A DNA stretch of 64,000 nt from Chryseolinea serpens (GCF_900129725.1 NZ_FQWQ01000005.1:682001-746000); one strand, 5' to 3'; shown: positions 24,367-34,030, counted from the stretch's first letter. The notes: generated by a model not told the origin, from the sequence alone. Program-made: numbers and translations.

Positions 24367-25344
24367 ATGAACATCACAACGTTCGCGGCAACCATGAACC
24401 AGTGGGGACAGGAAAAGGTCCCCTTTTTGTTTGTGGTGGATTTTGAAATGCAACAGCCGTTGCTTTTGCGTCTGAAGGACGTAGACGCGTCAAAACTGCT
24501 CTACCGGATCCAGGGGATCACCAATACCCCACAGGCCCCCCTAATTACCCCTACCGGCTCGGTTACGTTGGAGAAAATTCCGCTACCGCAACAGGAATAT
24601 CAACGCAAATTCGATGCGGTCTACGCCCACCTGGCCTACGGTGACTCTTTCCTGACCAACCTCACCGTAAAAACCGAAGTAAAGACCGACCGCTCCCTGC
24701 GCGACCTCTTCCACTTGAGCCGCGCCCGCTATAAACTGCTGTTTGACAACAGGTTTCTGGTGTTTTCACCGGAGATTTTTGTCCAGATAAAAGACAAAAA
24801 GATCTATAGTTTTCCCATGAAGGGAACGATGGATGCTTCCCTGCCACAAGCGCGCGAAAGATTGCTGGCCGATCCCAAGGAAATTGCGGAACATGTCACC
24901 ATTGTAGACCTGATCCGCAACGATCTGAGCCAGGTGGCCTCCGGCGTACATGTGTCCCGTTTTCGATACATTGAAGAAATACAAACGGCCTCAAAAACGT
25001 TGTTGCAAGTGAGTTCGGAAGTGGTGGGCGATCTGGAGGAGGATTACGCCGCCCGTATCGGCGACATTTTGGTAAGGTTATTGCCCCCCGGGTCGGTGAG
25101 TGGAGCGCCAAAACCCAAGACGTTAGAGATCATCCGCGACGTGGAGCAAGAACAGCGGGGATACTACACGGGCGTGTTCGGGGTCTTCGACGGCGAAAGA
25201 CTTGACAGCGGGGTGATGATCCGTTTCATCGAAAAGCAAGGCGACCGCTATTTCTACCGGAGTGGCGGTGGCATCACCACGCAAAGCACGGCAGCATCGG
25301 AGTACCAGGAAGTGATCGATAAAGTATATGTCCCTCTTACTTGA
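24367..25344 (+). CDS. pabB: aminodeoxychorismate synthase component I
   Basis: A 325-residue chorismate-utilising enzyme, shorter than E. coli PabB (453) because the N-terminal domain is reduced, as in many Bacteroidota. The catalytic part shows YGDSFLTNLTVKT, FSPEIFVQI, FPMKGTMDA, EHVTIVDLIRNDLSQVA, LLPPGSVSGAPKPKTLEII and YYTGVFGVFDG. It aminates chorismate to 4-amino-4-deoxychorismate for folate. The MKGT and PGSVSGAPK motifs separate the superfamily clearly; PabB over TrpE is supported by length and by the adjacent aminotransferase class IV gene. Overlaps that gene by 17 bp. Confidence 0.9.
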   Translation: MNITTFAATMNQWGQEKVPFLFVVDFEMQQPLLLRLKDVDASKLLYRIQGITNTPQAPLITPTGSVTLEKIPLPQQEYQRKFDAVYAHLAYGDSFLTNLTVKTEVKTDRSLRDLFHLSRARYKLLFDNRFLVFSPEIFVQIKDKKIYSFPMKGTMDASLPQARERLLADPKEIAEHVTIVDLIRNDLSQVASGVHVSRFRYIEEIQTASKTLLQVSSEVVGDLEEDYAARIGDILVRLLPPGSVSGAPKPKTLEIIRDVEQEQRGYYTGVFGVFDGERLDSGVMIRFIEKQGDRYFYRSGGGITTQSTAASEYQEVIDKVYVPLT

Positions 25345-25924
25345 AACCATAAAGCTGCAGGACGGCGAATACCAGAACCTGTTCTACCACGAACAGCGCA
25401 TGAACCGTTCGCTGAAAACGCTCTGCGGTGAGTTCGATCATTTCGACCTGGAGGAATTTCTAAAACACCTCGAACGACCTGCACAAGGATTGTTCAAATG
25501 TCGCATTGTGTACGACGAACAATCCAAGGAAGTGGAGTTCATGCCCTACACACCCAAGCCCGTCAACAGCCTGCGCGTGATCGAGCACGATCGCATCTCG
25601 TACGAATTCAAATATGCCGATCGCAAAACGTTAAACAAGCTCTATGAACTGCGCCAGGCCAGCGACGACATCCTGATCGTCAAGCGCGGATTGGTCACCG
25701 ATTCTTCGTATGCCAACATCGTGTTTCGCCGGGGCAAGCACTGGTACACGCCCTGGTCGGCCCTGCTCAAAGGAACGCAGCGCGCCAAATTGCTGGAGCG
25801 CGATGTGATCCACGAAGAAGAAATTCGCGTGGAGGATATCGAGACGTTCGAAACCTTCAAGCTCATCAACGCGATGCTGGAATTTGAGTCGCCGGAAATT
25901 GACGTATCCAACATTGTTTTCTAG
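25328..25924 (+). CDS. aminotransferase class IV, PabC-like (aminodeoxychorismate lyase)
   Basis: A 198-residue fold-type IV PLP enzyme, shorter than typical PabC (about 270). The PLP lysine is in YADRKTLNKLYEL, and VTDSSYANIVFRRGKHWYTP is the conserved phosphate-binding and substrate loop. Its start overlaps the end of pabB by 17 bp, so the two are translationally coupled. It most likely converts 4-amino-4-deoxychorismate to 4-aminobenzoate plus pyruvate, the next folate step. The N-terminal domain is short (SLLLETIKLQDGEYQNLFYHEQRM) but continuous. Confidence 0.83.
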   Translation: MSLLLETIKLQDGEYQNLFYHEQRMNRSLKTLCGEFDHFDLEEFLKHLERPAQGLFKCRIVYDEQSKEVEFMPYTPKPVNSLRVIEHDRISYEFKYADRKTLNKLYELRQASDDILIVKRGLVTDSSYANIVFRRGKHWYTPWSALLKGTQRAKLLERDVIHEEEIRVEDIETFETFKLINAMLEFESPEIDVSNIVF

Positions 25925-25932
25925 TTTTAGGC

Positions 25933-27855
25933 ATGAATCATGCCGCCGCCATCGTGCTGCTGTTGCTGTGTAGCACGGTAGCGTTTTCGCAACCCCAGGT
26001 CACCACCAAGTCAAAGAAGGCCTACGAACTCTATGTACAGGCCGATAATTTTCGCGTGCGCGGGCAATTCGAAGAGGCCATCAACCTGTTGCAACAGGCC
26101 CTCGACAAAGACGACAAATTTGTGGAAGCGTATTTCCGTCTGGGCGTCACCTATGCGAACATGAAGGAAAACCCCAAGGCCATCGGGACCTATGAGAAAG
26201 GCCTTTCCCTCACCAACGACCTGCGGCTTCAAAAACTTTTCTGGTACGAGCTCGGCGAACTCTACTTGCTCACCGGCGACTACGAAAAAGCCATGAAGGT
26301 CCTCAGCGCTTTCGTGAATAACGAAAACCAGAGCAAGCCCCGGATCGACCGGGCCACCGTGTTGTTCAGGAGCGCCGAATTTGCTTTGAAAAACAAAAAC
26401 GACACGTCGGCCTACCATCAGCGGCCGCTGAGCGATACCGTTAACTGCTTCGTGCTCCAATATTTCCCGGCCCTAACGGCCGATCAAAAACAATTGATCT
26501 TCACGCGCCGTGCAACCAACGATCCCAACGACACCGAAGACCTTGTGGTGAGTAAAAAAGATGAACGCGGTCGCTGGACGACGCCGGTGTCCATTTCCAA
26601 AAATATCAATACCCGCCTCAACGAAGGGACCTGCACCATCTCTGCCGATGGGCGTAAACTAATTTTCACTTCGTGCGCAGGCCGCGACGGCATCGGCAGC
26701 TGCGACCTTTATGAAAGCCGCAAGATCGGCGAGGATTGGACGGTGCCCACCAACCTCGGTCGCAACGTGAACAGCGCCGAATGGGAATCACAACCCTCCC
26801 TCTCCGCCGACGGCCGCACCCTATATTTTGTATCCGACCGCCGCGCTGGCCTGGGCCGCAGAGACATCTGGATCTCTACCCTGGGCGATGATGGCAAATG
26901 GATGAAAGCCGTCAACGCGGGCAAATCCATAAACTCCCAGTACGACGAGATGTCCCCTTTCATCCACGCCAACAACCGGACACTTTTCTTCGCCTCTAAC
27001 GGCTTGCCTGGCTTTGGAGGGTATGATATTTTTTTCGTGGAAAAGGATTCGTCACAATGGTCGGCCCCGAGAAATTTCGGCGCGCCGCTGAACGACCACG
27101 ATGATCAGTACTCCTTATTCATCACCGCCGACGGTAAGAAAGGATACTACGCACACGAGGAAGACCTGCCCAACGGCCACTCCCGGAGCAAGATCTATGA
27201 GATCGACATCCCCGCCGAGAACCAAATGAAGTATCGCAGCAACTACGTGCGGGGCATCATCCGCGACAAAGACGATCAACATCCCCTGGCGGCAAACGTG
27301 GAATTGATCAACATTGGCAGCAACGCGATCGAGTCGCTGGTGGAGTCAGATTCGATAAACGGGGAGTACCTGATGGTGCTCACGCAAGGGGCCAACTATG
27401 CGCTCTATATCAACAAAGTCGGCTATCTCTTCAAGAGTTATAATTTCAACTATTCCGAGGTCCGGGATTTCCAGCCCATCGTTGTCAACATCGACCTGGA
27501 GAAAGTGAAGGAGGGCTCCGTCGCCGTTCTCAACAACATTTTCTTCGATGTAGACAAGTATGACCTGCAAGACCGATCCACCCCGGAGCTGCAAAAGATC
27601 GTTCGCTTTCTGAATGAGAACCCTGGCATCCGGGTACAGATCAGCGGCCACACCGACAATTCCGGCGCTGCGGACTATAACCGTCAACTTTCTGAAAAGC
27701 GGGCGCTCTCGGTTTATAATTATCTGATCAAATCTGGCGTCGATAAAAAACGCCTTACTACGAAAGGTTTCGGACCAGATAAGCCTGTGGCCACCAACGA
27801 CACGGATGAGGGGAGACAGCAGAACCGGAGGATCGAGTTCAGGATTGTCAAGTAG
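25933..27855 (+). CDS. TPR, beta-propeller, CRD and OmpA-domain protein (PorE-like architecture)
   Basis: A 640-residue exported protein. Signal peptide about 1-20 (VLLLLCSTVAFSQ), TPRs about 25-150 (EAINLLQQALDKDDKFVEAYFRLG), a PD40/WD40-like propeller about 160-430 with repeats such as GTCTISADGRKLIFTSC and QPSLSADGRTLYFVSDRRAG, a carboxypeptidase-regulatory-like domain about 435-520 (VRGIIRDKDDQHPLAANVELIN), then a C-terminal OmpA domain (NNIFFDVDKYDLQ, QISGHTDNSG, LSEKRALSVYNYLI). PorE of the type IX secretion system has this order, but many Bacteroidota paralogues share it. Begins 8 bp after the PabC-like gene. Confidence 0.85.
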   Translation: MNHAAAIVLLLLCSTVAFSQPQVTTKSKKAYELYVQADNFRVRGQFEEAINLLQQALDKDDKFVEAYFRLGVTYANMKENPKAIGTYEKGLSLTNDLRLQKLFWYELGELYLLTGDYEKAMKVLSAFVNNENQSKPRIDRATVLFRSAEFALKNKNDTSAYHQRPLSDTVNCFVLQYFPALTADQKQLIFTRRATNDPNDTEDLVVSKKDERGRWTTPVSISKNINTRLNEGTCTISADGRKLIFTSCAGRDGIGSCDLYESRKIGEDWTVPTNLGRNVNSAEWESQPSLSADGRTLYFVSDRRAGLGRRDIWISTLGDDGKWMKAVNAGKSINSQYDEMSPFIHANNRTLFFASNGLPGFGGYDIFFVEKDSSQWSAPRNFGAPLNDHDDQYSLFITADGKKGYYAHEEDLPNGHSRSKIYEIDIPAENQMKYRSNYVRGIIRDKDDQHPLAANVELINIGSNAIESLVESDSINGEYLMVLTQGANYALYINKVGYLFKSYNFNYSEVRDFQPIVVNIDLEKVKEGSVAVLNNIFFDVDKYDLQDRSTPELQKIVRFLNENPGIRVQISGHTDNSGAADYNRQLSEKRALSVYNYLIKSGVDKKRLTTKGFGPDKPVATNDTDEGRQQNRRIEFRIVK

Positions 27856-28055
27856 AATTTTTTTTAGGGGAGGGTCACCCAACGGGAGTACTGCGGTCGT
27901 GTTCCCCCGATGTTACCCCAAAGTTTCCAAAATCGCTTTATTTGAGGGTTTTAGGGCAATCTTTACCCATTCTTTATTTGGAGTTTCATTCCAAAACAAC
28001 CCATTTGTAGGGATAAAGTAGTGAAAATAAGTACCCCATACTAAGGTACGTTAGT

Positions 28056-28085
28056 TTTACGATTTAAGATTTTGTTATAAGTTTG
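28056..28085 (+). promoter_or_regulatory. promoter of the first SusC gene
   Basis: TAAGTTTG at 28078-28085 fits the TAnnTTTG -7 box, with a poor -33 (TTTA) at 28056-28059. Twenty bases at 28069-28088 are identical to the stretch before the second SusC gene (34014-34033). Confidence 0.65.
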
Positions 28086-28089
28086 AACG

Positions 28090-28114
28090 CTCAACTCCTG
28101 AAAAGAGAGTTGGG
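28090..28114 (+). promoter_or_regulatory. leader hairpin of the first SusC gene
   Basis: CAACTC (28092-28097) pairs with GAGTTG (28107-28112), extendable by a G-T and a C-G pair, in the leader. The TTAACCTAAAC motif at 28126-28136 follows, 7 bp before the ATG. Confidence 0.55.
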
Positions 28115-28143
28115 CGACAAATTCATTAACCTAAACCTTAGTT

Positions 28144-31100
28144 ATGAGGAAATTTCTACTAATCTGCTTCACAGCGGTGTTTGCATTCGCGTTTAGCGAA
28201 TCGCAGGCACAGGAACGCACCGTAACGGGACGAGTCACATCCAAAGAGGATGGCTCCGGACTCCCCGGTGTGAATGTGGTGATTAAAGGCACCACGAATG
28301 GAACCGTTACAGACGCCAACGGTAACTACTCGCTCTCCGTACCAGGCCCTGATGCGGTCATCACGTTCACTTTTATTGGATTATTAACACAAGAAACTGC
28401 GCTGGCTGGACGCTCATCGGTAGATGTTCAAATGGAGCAGGACGTGACCCAGCTTACAGAAATCGTTGTGGTGGGTTATGGTACGCAAGATAAGCGCACG
28501 CTTACTTCGTCCATCTCGTCTGTAAAGGGCGAAGATATTGCCCTTATGCCCGTGGCCAGCTTTGATCAGGCTTTGAATGGTAAGGCTTCCGGTGTCCAGG
28601 TTAGTGTGGGCAGTGGCTTGTTGGGTCAAGCACCCCGTATCCGTATCCGTGGAACTAACTCCATCACTTCCGGTGCCGATCCACTGGTTGTTATCGACGG
28701 TGTTCCCATGCTCGACGGTAATCCCAGTGGCGTAGCAGAAAGCAACGCGCTGGGTGACATCAACCCTTCGGACATTGAATCATACCAAGTGTTAAAAGAT
28801 GGTGCGGCGACGGCCATCTACGGTTCCCGCGGCGCGAACGGCGTTATTCTTATTACCACCAAAAGTGGAAAAGCAGGGAAAGTGAAAATCAATTATGACT
28901 TTCAAGCCGGTGTGAACAGCACAGCCCGTCGCTTTAAAATGTTGGATGCCGATCAATTCATCGCTATCAGCAACGAAAAATTTGCTACCTCCGGTCAATT
29001 CACTCCCCAAGCCCTCCCGGGTCCTAACAATGTTAACACAGACTGGCAGGACGTCATTTTTAGAAATGGTGCATTTCAGAACCACAATCTTAATATCAGC
29101 GGTGGTAGCGACCAGGTGTCGTACTACTTTTCTGGTGGTTACATGAAGCAAGATGGTGCTATCGTAAACAACTCGCTGGATCGTTACACCATGCGTGCCA
29201 ATATCGACTACCACGGAGTGGAATGGTTGTCGGCAGGTATGAAGCTGGCCGTTACGCGCCAGGTCAACAACGGTTTGAACACTGGAAACAGCGCGCTATC
29301 CGGCAACGTGGCCGGTGCATTAGCGGCATTCCCGAACGTACCGGTTTATGACGCCAACAATCCATTGGGTTACAACATTTCTCCAGACAATACCAAATTG
29401 GGCAGAGGCAACAACCTTCAGGATATTGCTTCCGGCTACACGAACGTGAAGTATGTATTGGATCACAACAAACAGGAAGCTGACAACTATCGCGTTCTTT
29501 CCAACGGCTACCTGCAGGCCAATTTGATGGAAGGTCTGAACATCAAAACACAATTGGGTGTAGATATTTTGGATAACTCCGACTTCCTTACGTGGGACCC
29601 TTTCCACGGCGATGGTGGTGGATCTTCAAAAGGTATTCTGTATCGCGCCTCCAACCGTAATCTGCGCTGGAACTGGCAAAATACCATCAACTTTAAACGC
29701 ACGATTGCTGAAAATCACAACATTGCGGTTACCGTGGGTAACGAGTTTCAGAAAACTACCTTCCGCAGTTTCTATGGACAAGGCACAACCTTCTCCGACC
29801 CCAGCTTCCTTAAATATGATCTGATCACCGGAACGTTCAACAAACAAGAGTCGGGTGGAGATTATTATGAAACCGGATTTAGTTCTTATTTCGGACGCCT
29901 CAACTACGATTTCAAAAGCAAATACTTGTTAAGCTTCTCGGTGCGGAACGATGCCATTTCGTCGTTGCCGAAAGCTAACCGCCAGGGAACCTTCTTCGCA
30001 GGATCCGTAGGATGGGACGTTGCGCGCGAAAGCTTTTTCAATATAGAGGGCATCAGCCAATTGAAAGTGCGTGGAAGCTGGGCGCAAGTGGGCAATACTT
30101 CTATTGACCCCTTCTCGTATGTGGGTATCTATGGTCCTCAACTTTATGGATCCCAATCGGGTCTGGCTTTCTCTCAGGCCGGTAACTCCAGCTTGCAGTG
30201 GGAGCAAAGTGAGAAGCTCGATGTGGGTGCCGATATTGGATTGCTCAACAATCGGCTTTCGGTCGGTTTAGACTACTATCAGAATGACATTTCCAAGATG
30301 ATTTTGGATGCACCGACATCGCCAGCGGCAGGTATCCCCAACAACACCATTTCAAAGAACATAGGAGAGATGGTGAATAAGGGTTTCGAAGTAACCATCA
30401 GCAGCGATAACCTGAAAGGCAGAAGCTTAACCTGGAACACAACGTTGACCCTTACTTCAAACAAGAACAAGATCAATGCTTTGGTAAACGGTAAGGACAT
30501 TGTCGATACCTATACGATCAACCGGGTTGGTCAGCCCATCAGTGCCATCTATGGATTTAGCTATGCCGGTGTAAACCCGGCCAACGGCAACCCCCTGTAC
30601 AACGTCGTGCGTGGTGGTCAGAACGTTGTCATTCAAGGTAACATTGACGATGCCTCGTACTATTTGTACAATGCTGCCTCCCCTTCGGAAGTATCGCAGA
30701 AGACGGATGCACTCAGTGCCAACACCGACAAAGTAATCCTGGGGAATCCTGCTCCTAAAGTTTACGGTGGTCTGAGCAACTCGCTCAAATGGAAAAATTT
30801 TGATTTTGATTTGCTGTTGACCTATTCCGCGGGCAACAAAATCATGAACGTAACACGCCAGTCGAATTTGGATATGGTGTTCCGCAACAACAGCACGGAG
30901 ATACTCGATCGTTGGACGCTTAACCACACCAACACAGATGTTCCCCGCCTGAGTTACAACAACGGTAACTTCGTTAATCAAACCGGCAACTCGATCAGTC
31001 GTTTTGTGGAGAATGGCGATTTTATTCGGGTGCAGAACATTTCGCTGGGCTATAGCCTTCCTAAAAATGTGTTGAGCTCGTTCGCAAAAGGTGCTATCTC

Positions 31101-31281
31101 CAATGTGCGCATCTACGCCCAGGTAAGAAATGCTTATGTATTCACGAAGTACAAAGGCGCAGACCCCGAACTAAACTATGTTACCAACGGCGATACCAAG
31201 GTGAATAGCCGTGCAGGGGTAGACTACAACACTAACCCGTTGATGCGGACAGTTACATTTGGTCTTAGCGTAGGTCTTTAA
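28144..31281 (+). CDS. SusC/RagA-family TonB-dependent outer-membrane receptor (first)
   Basis: A 1045-residue protein. Signal peptide MRKFLLICFTAVFAFAFSESQAQ, carboxypeptidase-regulatory domain about 25-100 (VTGRVTSKEDGSGLPGVNVVIKG), TonB box region with VVVGYGTQDKRTLTSSISSV, plug about 110-230 (IRIRGTNSITSGADPLVVIDGVP, GSRGANGVILITTK), then a 22-strand barrel ending LMRTVTFGLSVGL. It imports a macromolecular nutrient with its SusD partner 23 bp downstream. No glycoside hydrolase is nearby, so the substrate may not be a polysaccharide. Confidence 0.95.
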   Translation: MRKFLLICFTAVFAFAFSESQAQERTVTGRVTSKEDGSGLPGVNVVIKGTTNGTVTDANGNYSLSVPGPDAVITFTFIGLLTQETALAGRSSVDVQMEQDVTQLTEIVVVGYGTQDKRTLTSSISSVKGEDIALMPVASFDQALNGKASGVQVSVGSGLLGQAPRIRIRGTNSITSGADPLVVIDGVPMLDGNPSGVAESNALGDINPSDIESYQVLKDGAATAIYGSRGANGVILITTKSGKAGKVKINYDFQAGVNSTARRFKMLDADQFIAISNEKFATSGQFTPQALPGPNNVNTDWQDVIFRNGAFQNHNLNISGGSDQVSYYFSGGYMKQDGAIVNNSLDRYTMRANIDYHGVEWLSAGMKLAVTRQVNNGLNTGNSALSGNVAGALAAFPNVPVYDANNPLGYNISPDNTKLGRGNNLQDIASGYTNVKYVLDHNKQEADNYRVLSNGYLQANLMEGLNIKTQLGVDILDNSDFLTWDPFHGDGGGSSKGILYRASNRNLRWNWQNTINFKRTIAENHNIAVTVGNEFQKTTFRSFYGQGTTFSDPSFLKYDLITGTFNKQESGGDYYETGFSSYFGRLNYDFKSKYLLSFSVRNDAISSLPKANRQGTFFAGSVGWDVARESFFNIEGISQLKVRGSWAQVGNTSIDPFSYVGIYGPQLYGSQSGLAFSQAGNSSLQWEQSEKLDVGADIGLLNNRLSVGLDYYQNDISKMILDAPTSPAAGIPNNTISKNIGEMVNKGFEVTISSDNLKGRSLTWNTTLTLTSNKNKINALVNGKDIVDTYTINRVGQPISAIYGFSYAGVNPANGNPLYNVVRGGQNVVIQGNIDDASYYLYNAASPSEVSQKTDALSANTDKVILGNPAPKVYGGLSNSLKWKNFDFDLLLTYSAGNKIMNVTRQSNLDMVFRNNSTEILDRWTLNHTNTDVPRLSYNNGNFVNQTGNSISRFVENGDFIRVQNISLGYSLPKNVLSSFAKGAISNVRIYAQVRNAYVFTKYKGADPELNYVTNGDTKVNSRAGVDYNTNPLMRTVTFGLSVGL

Positions 31282-31304
31282 TAGAACTTGAAAATATTCT
31301 GAAT

Positions 31305-32885
31305 ATGAAAAAGAGTCCATTTATTTTATACATCACGGCGATGTTGGTGTTCGTAGCGACAAGCTGCGATGTTACCGATCTGAAGCCGGTAAACTCCATG
31401 TCAGAGGATCTTGCCTATAGCACTCCGGCGAACATCGAGTTGTCATGCGTTGGCGTTTATGACGCTGCACAGTCCGGTTTTTATAACCGGGACGAAACAA
31501 ACGACCGCGGCTATATTTTCGGTGCCGCCCACATTCAACAAGGCGATATGCGCGGTGAGGACATGTTGCTCATCAACACGTTCTACTCCTTCACCTATCA
31601 GGCTACTCAAAGCACAACCACGGCCAATAATGTGAACTATTGGGAAAACGGGTTCCGGATCATCAACCTCGCCAACCTGTTCATGGAAGGCGTTCGCGGT
31701 GCGGCCGAAAAAGGGATCATCTCCACGGAAGTAGCCGAAGCCTATGAAGGCGAGGCACGCGTGTTGAGGGCTATCACCTACCACACGATGATCATTCACT
31801 TTGCTCGTCCTTACCGAGATGGCAACGGCGACAAACCAGGTCTTCCTATTTTCGAAAAGGGACACAACAGTTCGGCCACAGCAGATGAGTCAAATCAAAC
31901 GCACCGCAGCACAGTAGCCGAAGTGTACAAGTTCATTTTGGATGATCTTACTTATGCAGAAGCCAAATTGCCTGAGAATAACGCTGCCCACCACGTGACA
32001 CGCGCTGAAAAAGGTGCGGCTATTGCCATGAAGACTCGTGTCTACTTGCACATGGGCGATTGGGCTAACGTTATTGCGGAAGCCAATAAAATCGTGTCTA
32101 CCGGTGCGCCCTTCACCAGTCCTGTTGGTGGATATAAATTGACCACGTCCGTAGAGGGCCCTTGGGCCGACAATCGTAGTTCGGAATGCATGTTGTCTAT
32201 GGAAATGAGTGCCGTGGACGATTTGAATACAAACGCAGCCTTGGCGCGCATGGGCGGAAGTCCTACGTTGGGTGCCCGCGGCGAATATGCCATCAGTCCC
32301 ATCATCTGGAACCAAAACTTCTGGCATAAAGACGACCTGAGAAGAACGCTGTTGGTAAGAGACAACGGAGCTCGTTATTACACACACAAATTCAGAGACT
32401 ACGAGCAATGGAAAGATTTTGCTCCCATCATCCGCTATGCTGAAGTGCTCCTGAATGCAGCGGAAGCCGAAGCTCGTCAGAATGGAAAAGCACAACGGGC
32501 GTTGGATCTGTTGAATGCGATCCGCGACCGTGCAAAGGCAGGTGCCATGGCATCATATACCATGGGTGATTTTGCAACGGCAAAGGATCTTGTTCAGGGT
32601 ATTCTTAATGAAAGAAGGATAGAATTGCTCGCAGAAGGTTCGCGCTGGTCGGATATCCACCGCAATGGTGTGGATCCTGATTTCAAAGAAGCCGGTGGTG
32701 GCATCCCCGCCAAAATGATCTCTTCAGATGTGACCTCGTTTGCCGCCTATACGATCGGCACACTGCCCACATCGTTTGGCGTTAAGGCCATTCCCTATGA
32801 TGATTTCAGATATTTGTGGCCTATTCCCACTTCCGAAGTATCGATTAACCCGACGCTTGCGGCTGAACAAAACCCTGGATTCTAA
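31305..32885 (+). CDS. SusD/RagB-family nutrient-binding lipoprotein (first)
   Basis: A 526-residue surface lipoprotein. The signal ends VFVATSC with Cys21, followed by DVTDLKP, acidic residues that fit surface export. The SusD fold is seen in NSMSEDLAYSTPANIELSCVGVYDA, ALRAITYH-like EARVLRAITYHTMIIHFARPY, IPLEKGHN-like stretches, and the C-terminal IRYAEVLLNAAEAEARQNGK..ALDLLNAIRDRAKAG and ILNERRIELLAEGSRWSDIHRNG. It forms a lid over the SusC barrel and captures the ligand. It starts 23 bp after the SusC gene. Confidence 0.95.
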   Translation: MKKSPFILYITAMLVFVATSCDVTDLKPVNSMSEDLAYSTPANIELSCVGVYDAAQSGFYNRDETNDRGYIFGAAHIQQGDMRGEDMLLINTFYSFTYQATQSTTTANNVNYWENGFRIINLANLFMEGVRGAAEKGIISTEVAEAYEGEARVLRAITYHTMIIHFARPYRDGNGDKPGLPIFEKGHNSSATADESNQTHRSTVAEVYKFILDDLTYAEAKLPENNAAHHVTRAEKGAAIAMKTRVYLHMGDWANVIAEANKIVSTGAPFTSPVGGYKLTTSVEGPWADNRSSECMLSMEMSAVDDLNTNAALARMGGSPTLGARGEYAISPIIWNQNFWHKDDLRRTLLVRDNGARYYTHKFRDYEQWKDFAPIIRYAEVLLNAAEAEARQNGKAQRALDLLNAIRDRAKAGAMASYTMGDFATAKDLVQGILNERRIELLAEGSRWSDIHRNGVDPDFKEAGGGIPAKMISSDVTSFAAYTIGTLPTSFGVKAIPYDDFRYLWPIPTSEVSINPTLAAEQNPGF

Positions 32886-32897
32886 AAAAGCATTAGC

Positions 32898-33713
32898 ATG
32901 AAAAAACTATTAAGCATATTTTCCTTGAGCTTGCTCCTTTTGATTGCAAGCTGTAGAGACGAATCCTATGGGCCGACCACCTATGAGTATGCCACCATCG
33001 ATACGTCTGATATTCCCGAGAGCGTAACGGAAGATTCCGACGAAACGGTTACGATTCCGGTTCTGTACGGCGGTACATTGTCCAATGCAACTGCGTTCAC
33101 TATAAATTATAAGATCGAAGGCGGTACTTATGGTGCAGACTACGTCGTAGTAGGCGGATCTTCCGCAACGGGATCGGTATCCATTCCCGCAGGCACAACT
33201 GGTGATAAAGCCATCGGCCTGATCGAGATCGTGCCGGTTGCAGACTTGAAGAAGGAGCCGAACGTGGAATTGACCATCACCTTGGTGGATGCCTCGAATG
33301 GCCTGAGCCTCGGTTTCCCGGGCGCAAAGTCATATACTTTCACGGTTGAAGATGACGACTGCGATTATGTTGAAGCGAATTTCATAGGCACAGCTGCCGG
33401 CAGAGAATTCTATGACGACGGCAGCACGTATCCCACGGACCCAGACGCTCCTGGCTATGATGTAGGCTTTACCTCGACGGGAACAAATGAATTTGAAATG
33501 GATAACTTCTGGGGAAGCAGCTATCACGTATCATTCACTATCGATCCAACAACATTTGTGGTGACCGTACCCGGCCAGGATATTGAGGACGGATTTCATG
33601 TCGATGGAACGGGAACCGTTTCTACCTGCGGAAAAACGATCACGATCACAATGAATATGGATGGACCGGGGTATACCGGTACCTTCAAAAACGTCTATAC
33701 GTTCCCGGAATAG
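32898..33713 (+). CDS. Calx-beta-like surface lipoprotein, third gene of the first SusCD unit
   Basis: A 271-residue lipoprotein with signal MKKLLSIFSLSLLLLIASC (Cys19) and RDESYG after it. Residues about 45-145 (TVTIPVLYGGTLSNATAFTINYKIEGGTYG..DYVVVGGSSATGSVSIPAG) resemble Calx-beta repeats, ending YTFTVEDDDC. The C-terminal half (about 150-271) is a separate beta domain with FYDDGSTYP and aromatic strands (MDNFWGSSYHVSF). As third gene of a SusCD operon it takes the place of SusE/SusF-like surface binding proteins. It starts 12 bp after the SusD gene and is followed by a strong terminator. The ligand is unknown. Confidence 0.8.
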   Translation: MKKLLSIFSLSLLLLIASCRDESYGPTTYEYATIDTSDIPESVTEDSDETVTIPVLYGGTLSNATAFTINYKIEGGTYGADYVVVGGSSATGSVSIPAGTTGDKAIGLIEIVPVADLKKEPNVELTITLVDASNGLSLGFPGAKSYTFTVEDDDCDYVEANFIGTAAGREFYDDGSTYPTDPDAPGYDVGFTSTGTNEFEMDNFWGSSYHVSFTIDPTTFVVTVPGQDIEDGFHVDGTGTVSTCGKTITITMNMDGPGYTGTFKNVYTFPE

Positions 33714-33738
33714 AAAAACTAGTACTCCTATAGAAAAG

Positions 33739-33770
33739 TCCCTGACCAACACCGGTCAGGGATTTTTTTT
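33739..33770 (+). terminator. terminator of the first SusCD operon
   Basis: A perfect 9-bp stem (TCCCTGACC at 33739-33747, GGTCAGGGA at 33754-33762), 6-nt loop, then eight T residues. A textbook intrinsic terminator 25 bp after the lipoprotein stop. Confidence 0.95.
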
Positions 33771-34000
33771 GTGATTTTGACCCACCCCAGGCGTTGCTGT
33801 AGGGTGATTCAAAGGTTAAATCAAAAGAATCCGAAACCGATTTAGCGCCGCAAACCCTATGAATACCCTCCAAACCCAAAATTCCCGAACCTTTCCTCAT
33901 CTTTTCCGTAACCGGTAAAATTCGGTTTTCACAAGTCAGAATCCCCCTTTTTATGGTATTTAACACTGTTTTACACTACCTCATATAGAGGTATGCTCTT

Positions 34001-34030
34001 TTTGCCATGTAATATTTTGTTATAAGTTTG
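34001..34030 (+). promoter_or_regulatory. promoter of the second SusC gene
   Basis: TTTG at 34001-34004, an 18-bp spacer and TAAGTTTG at 34023-34030 match the Bacteroidota -33/-7 consensus. The -7 region and neighbours (34014-34033) are identical over 20 bp to those of the first SusC gene. Confidence 0.75.
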
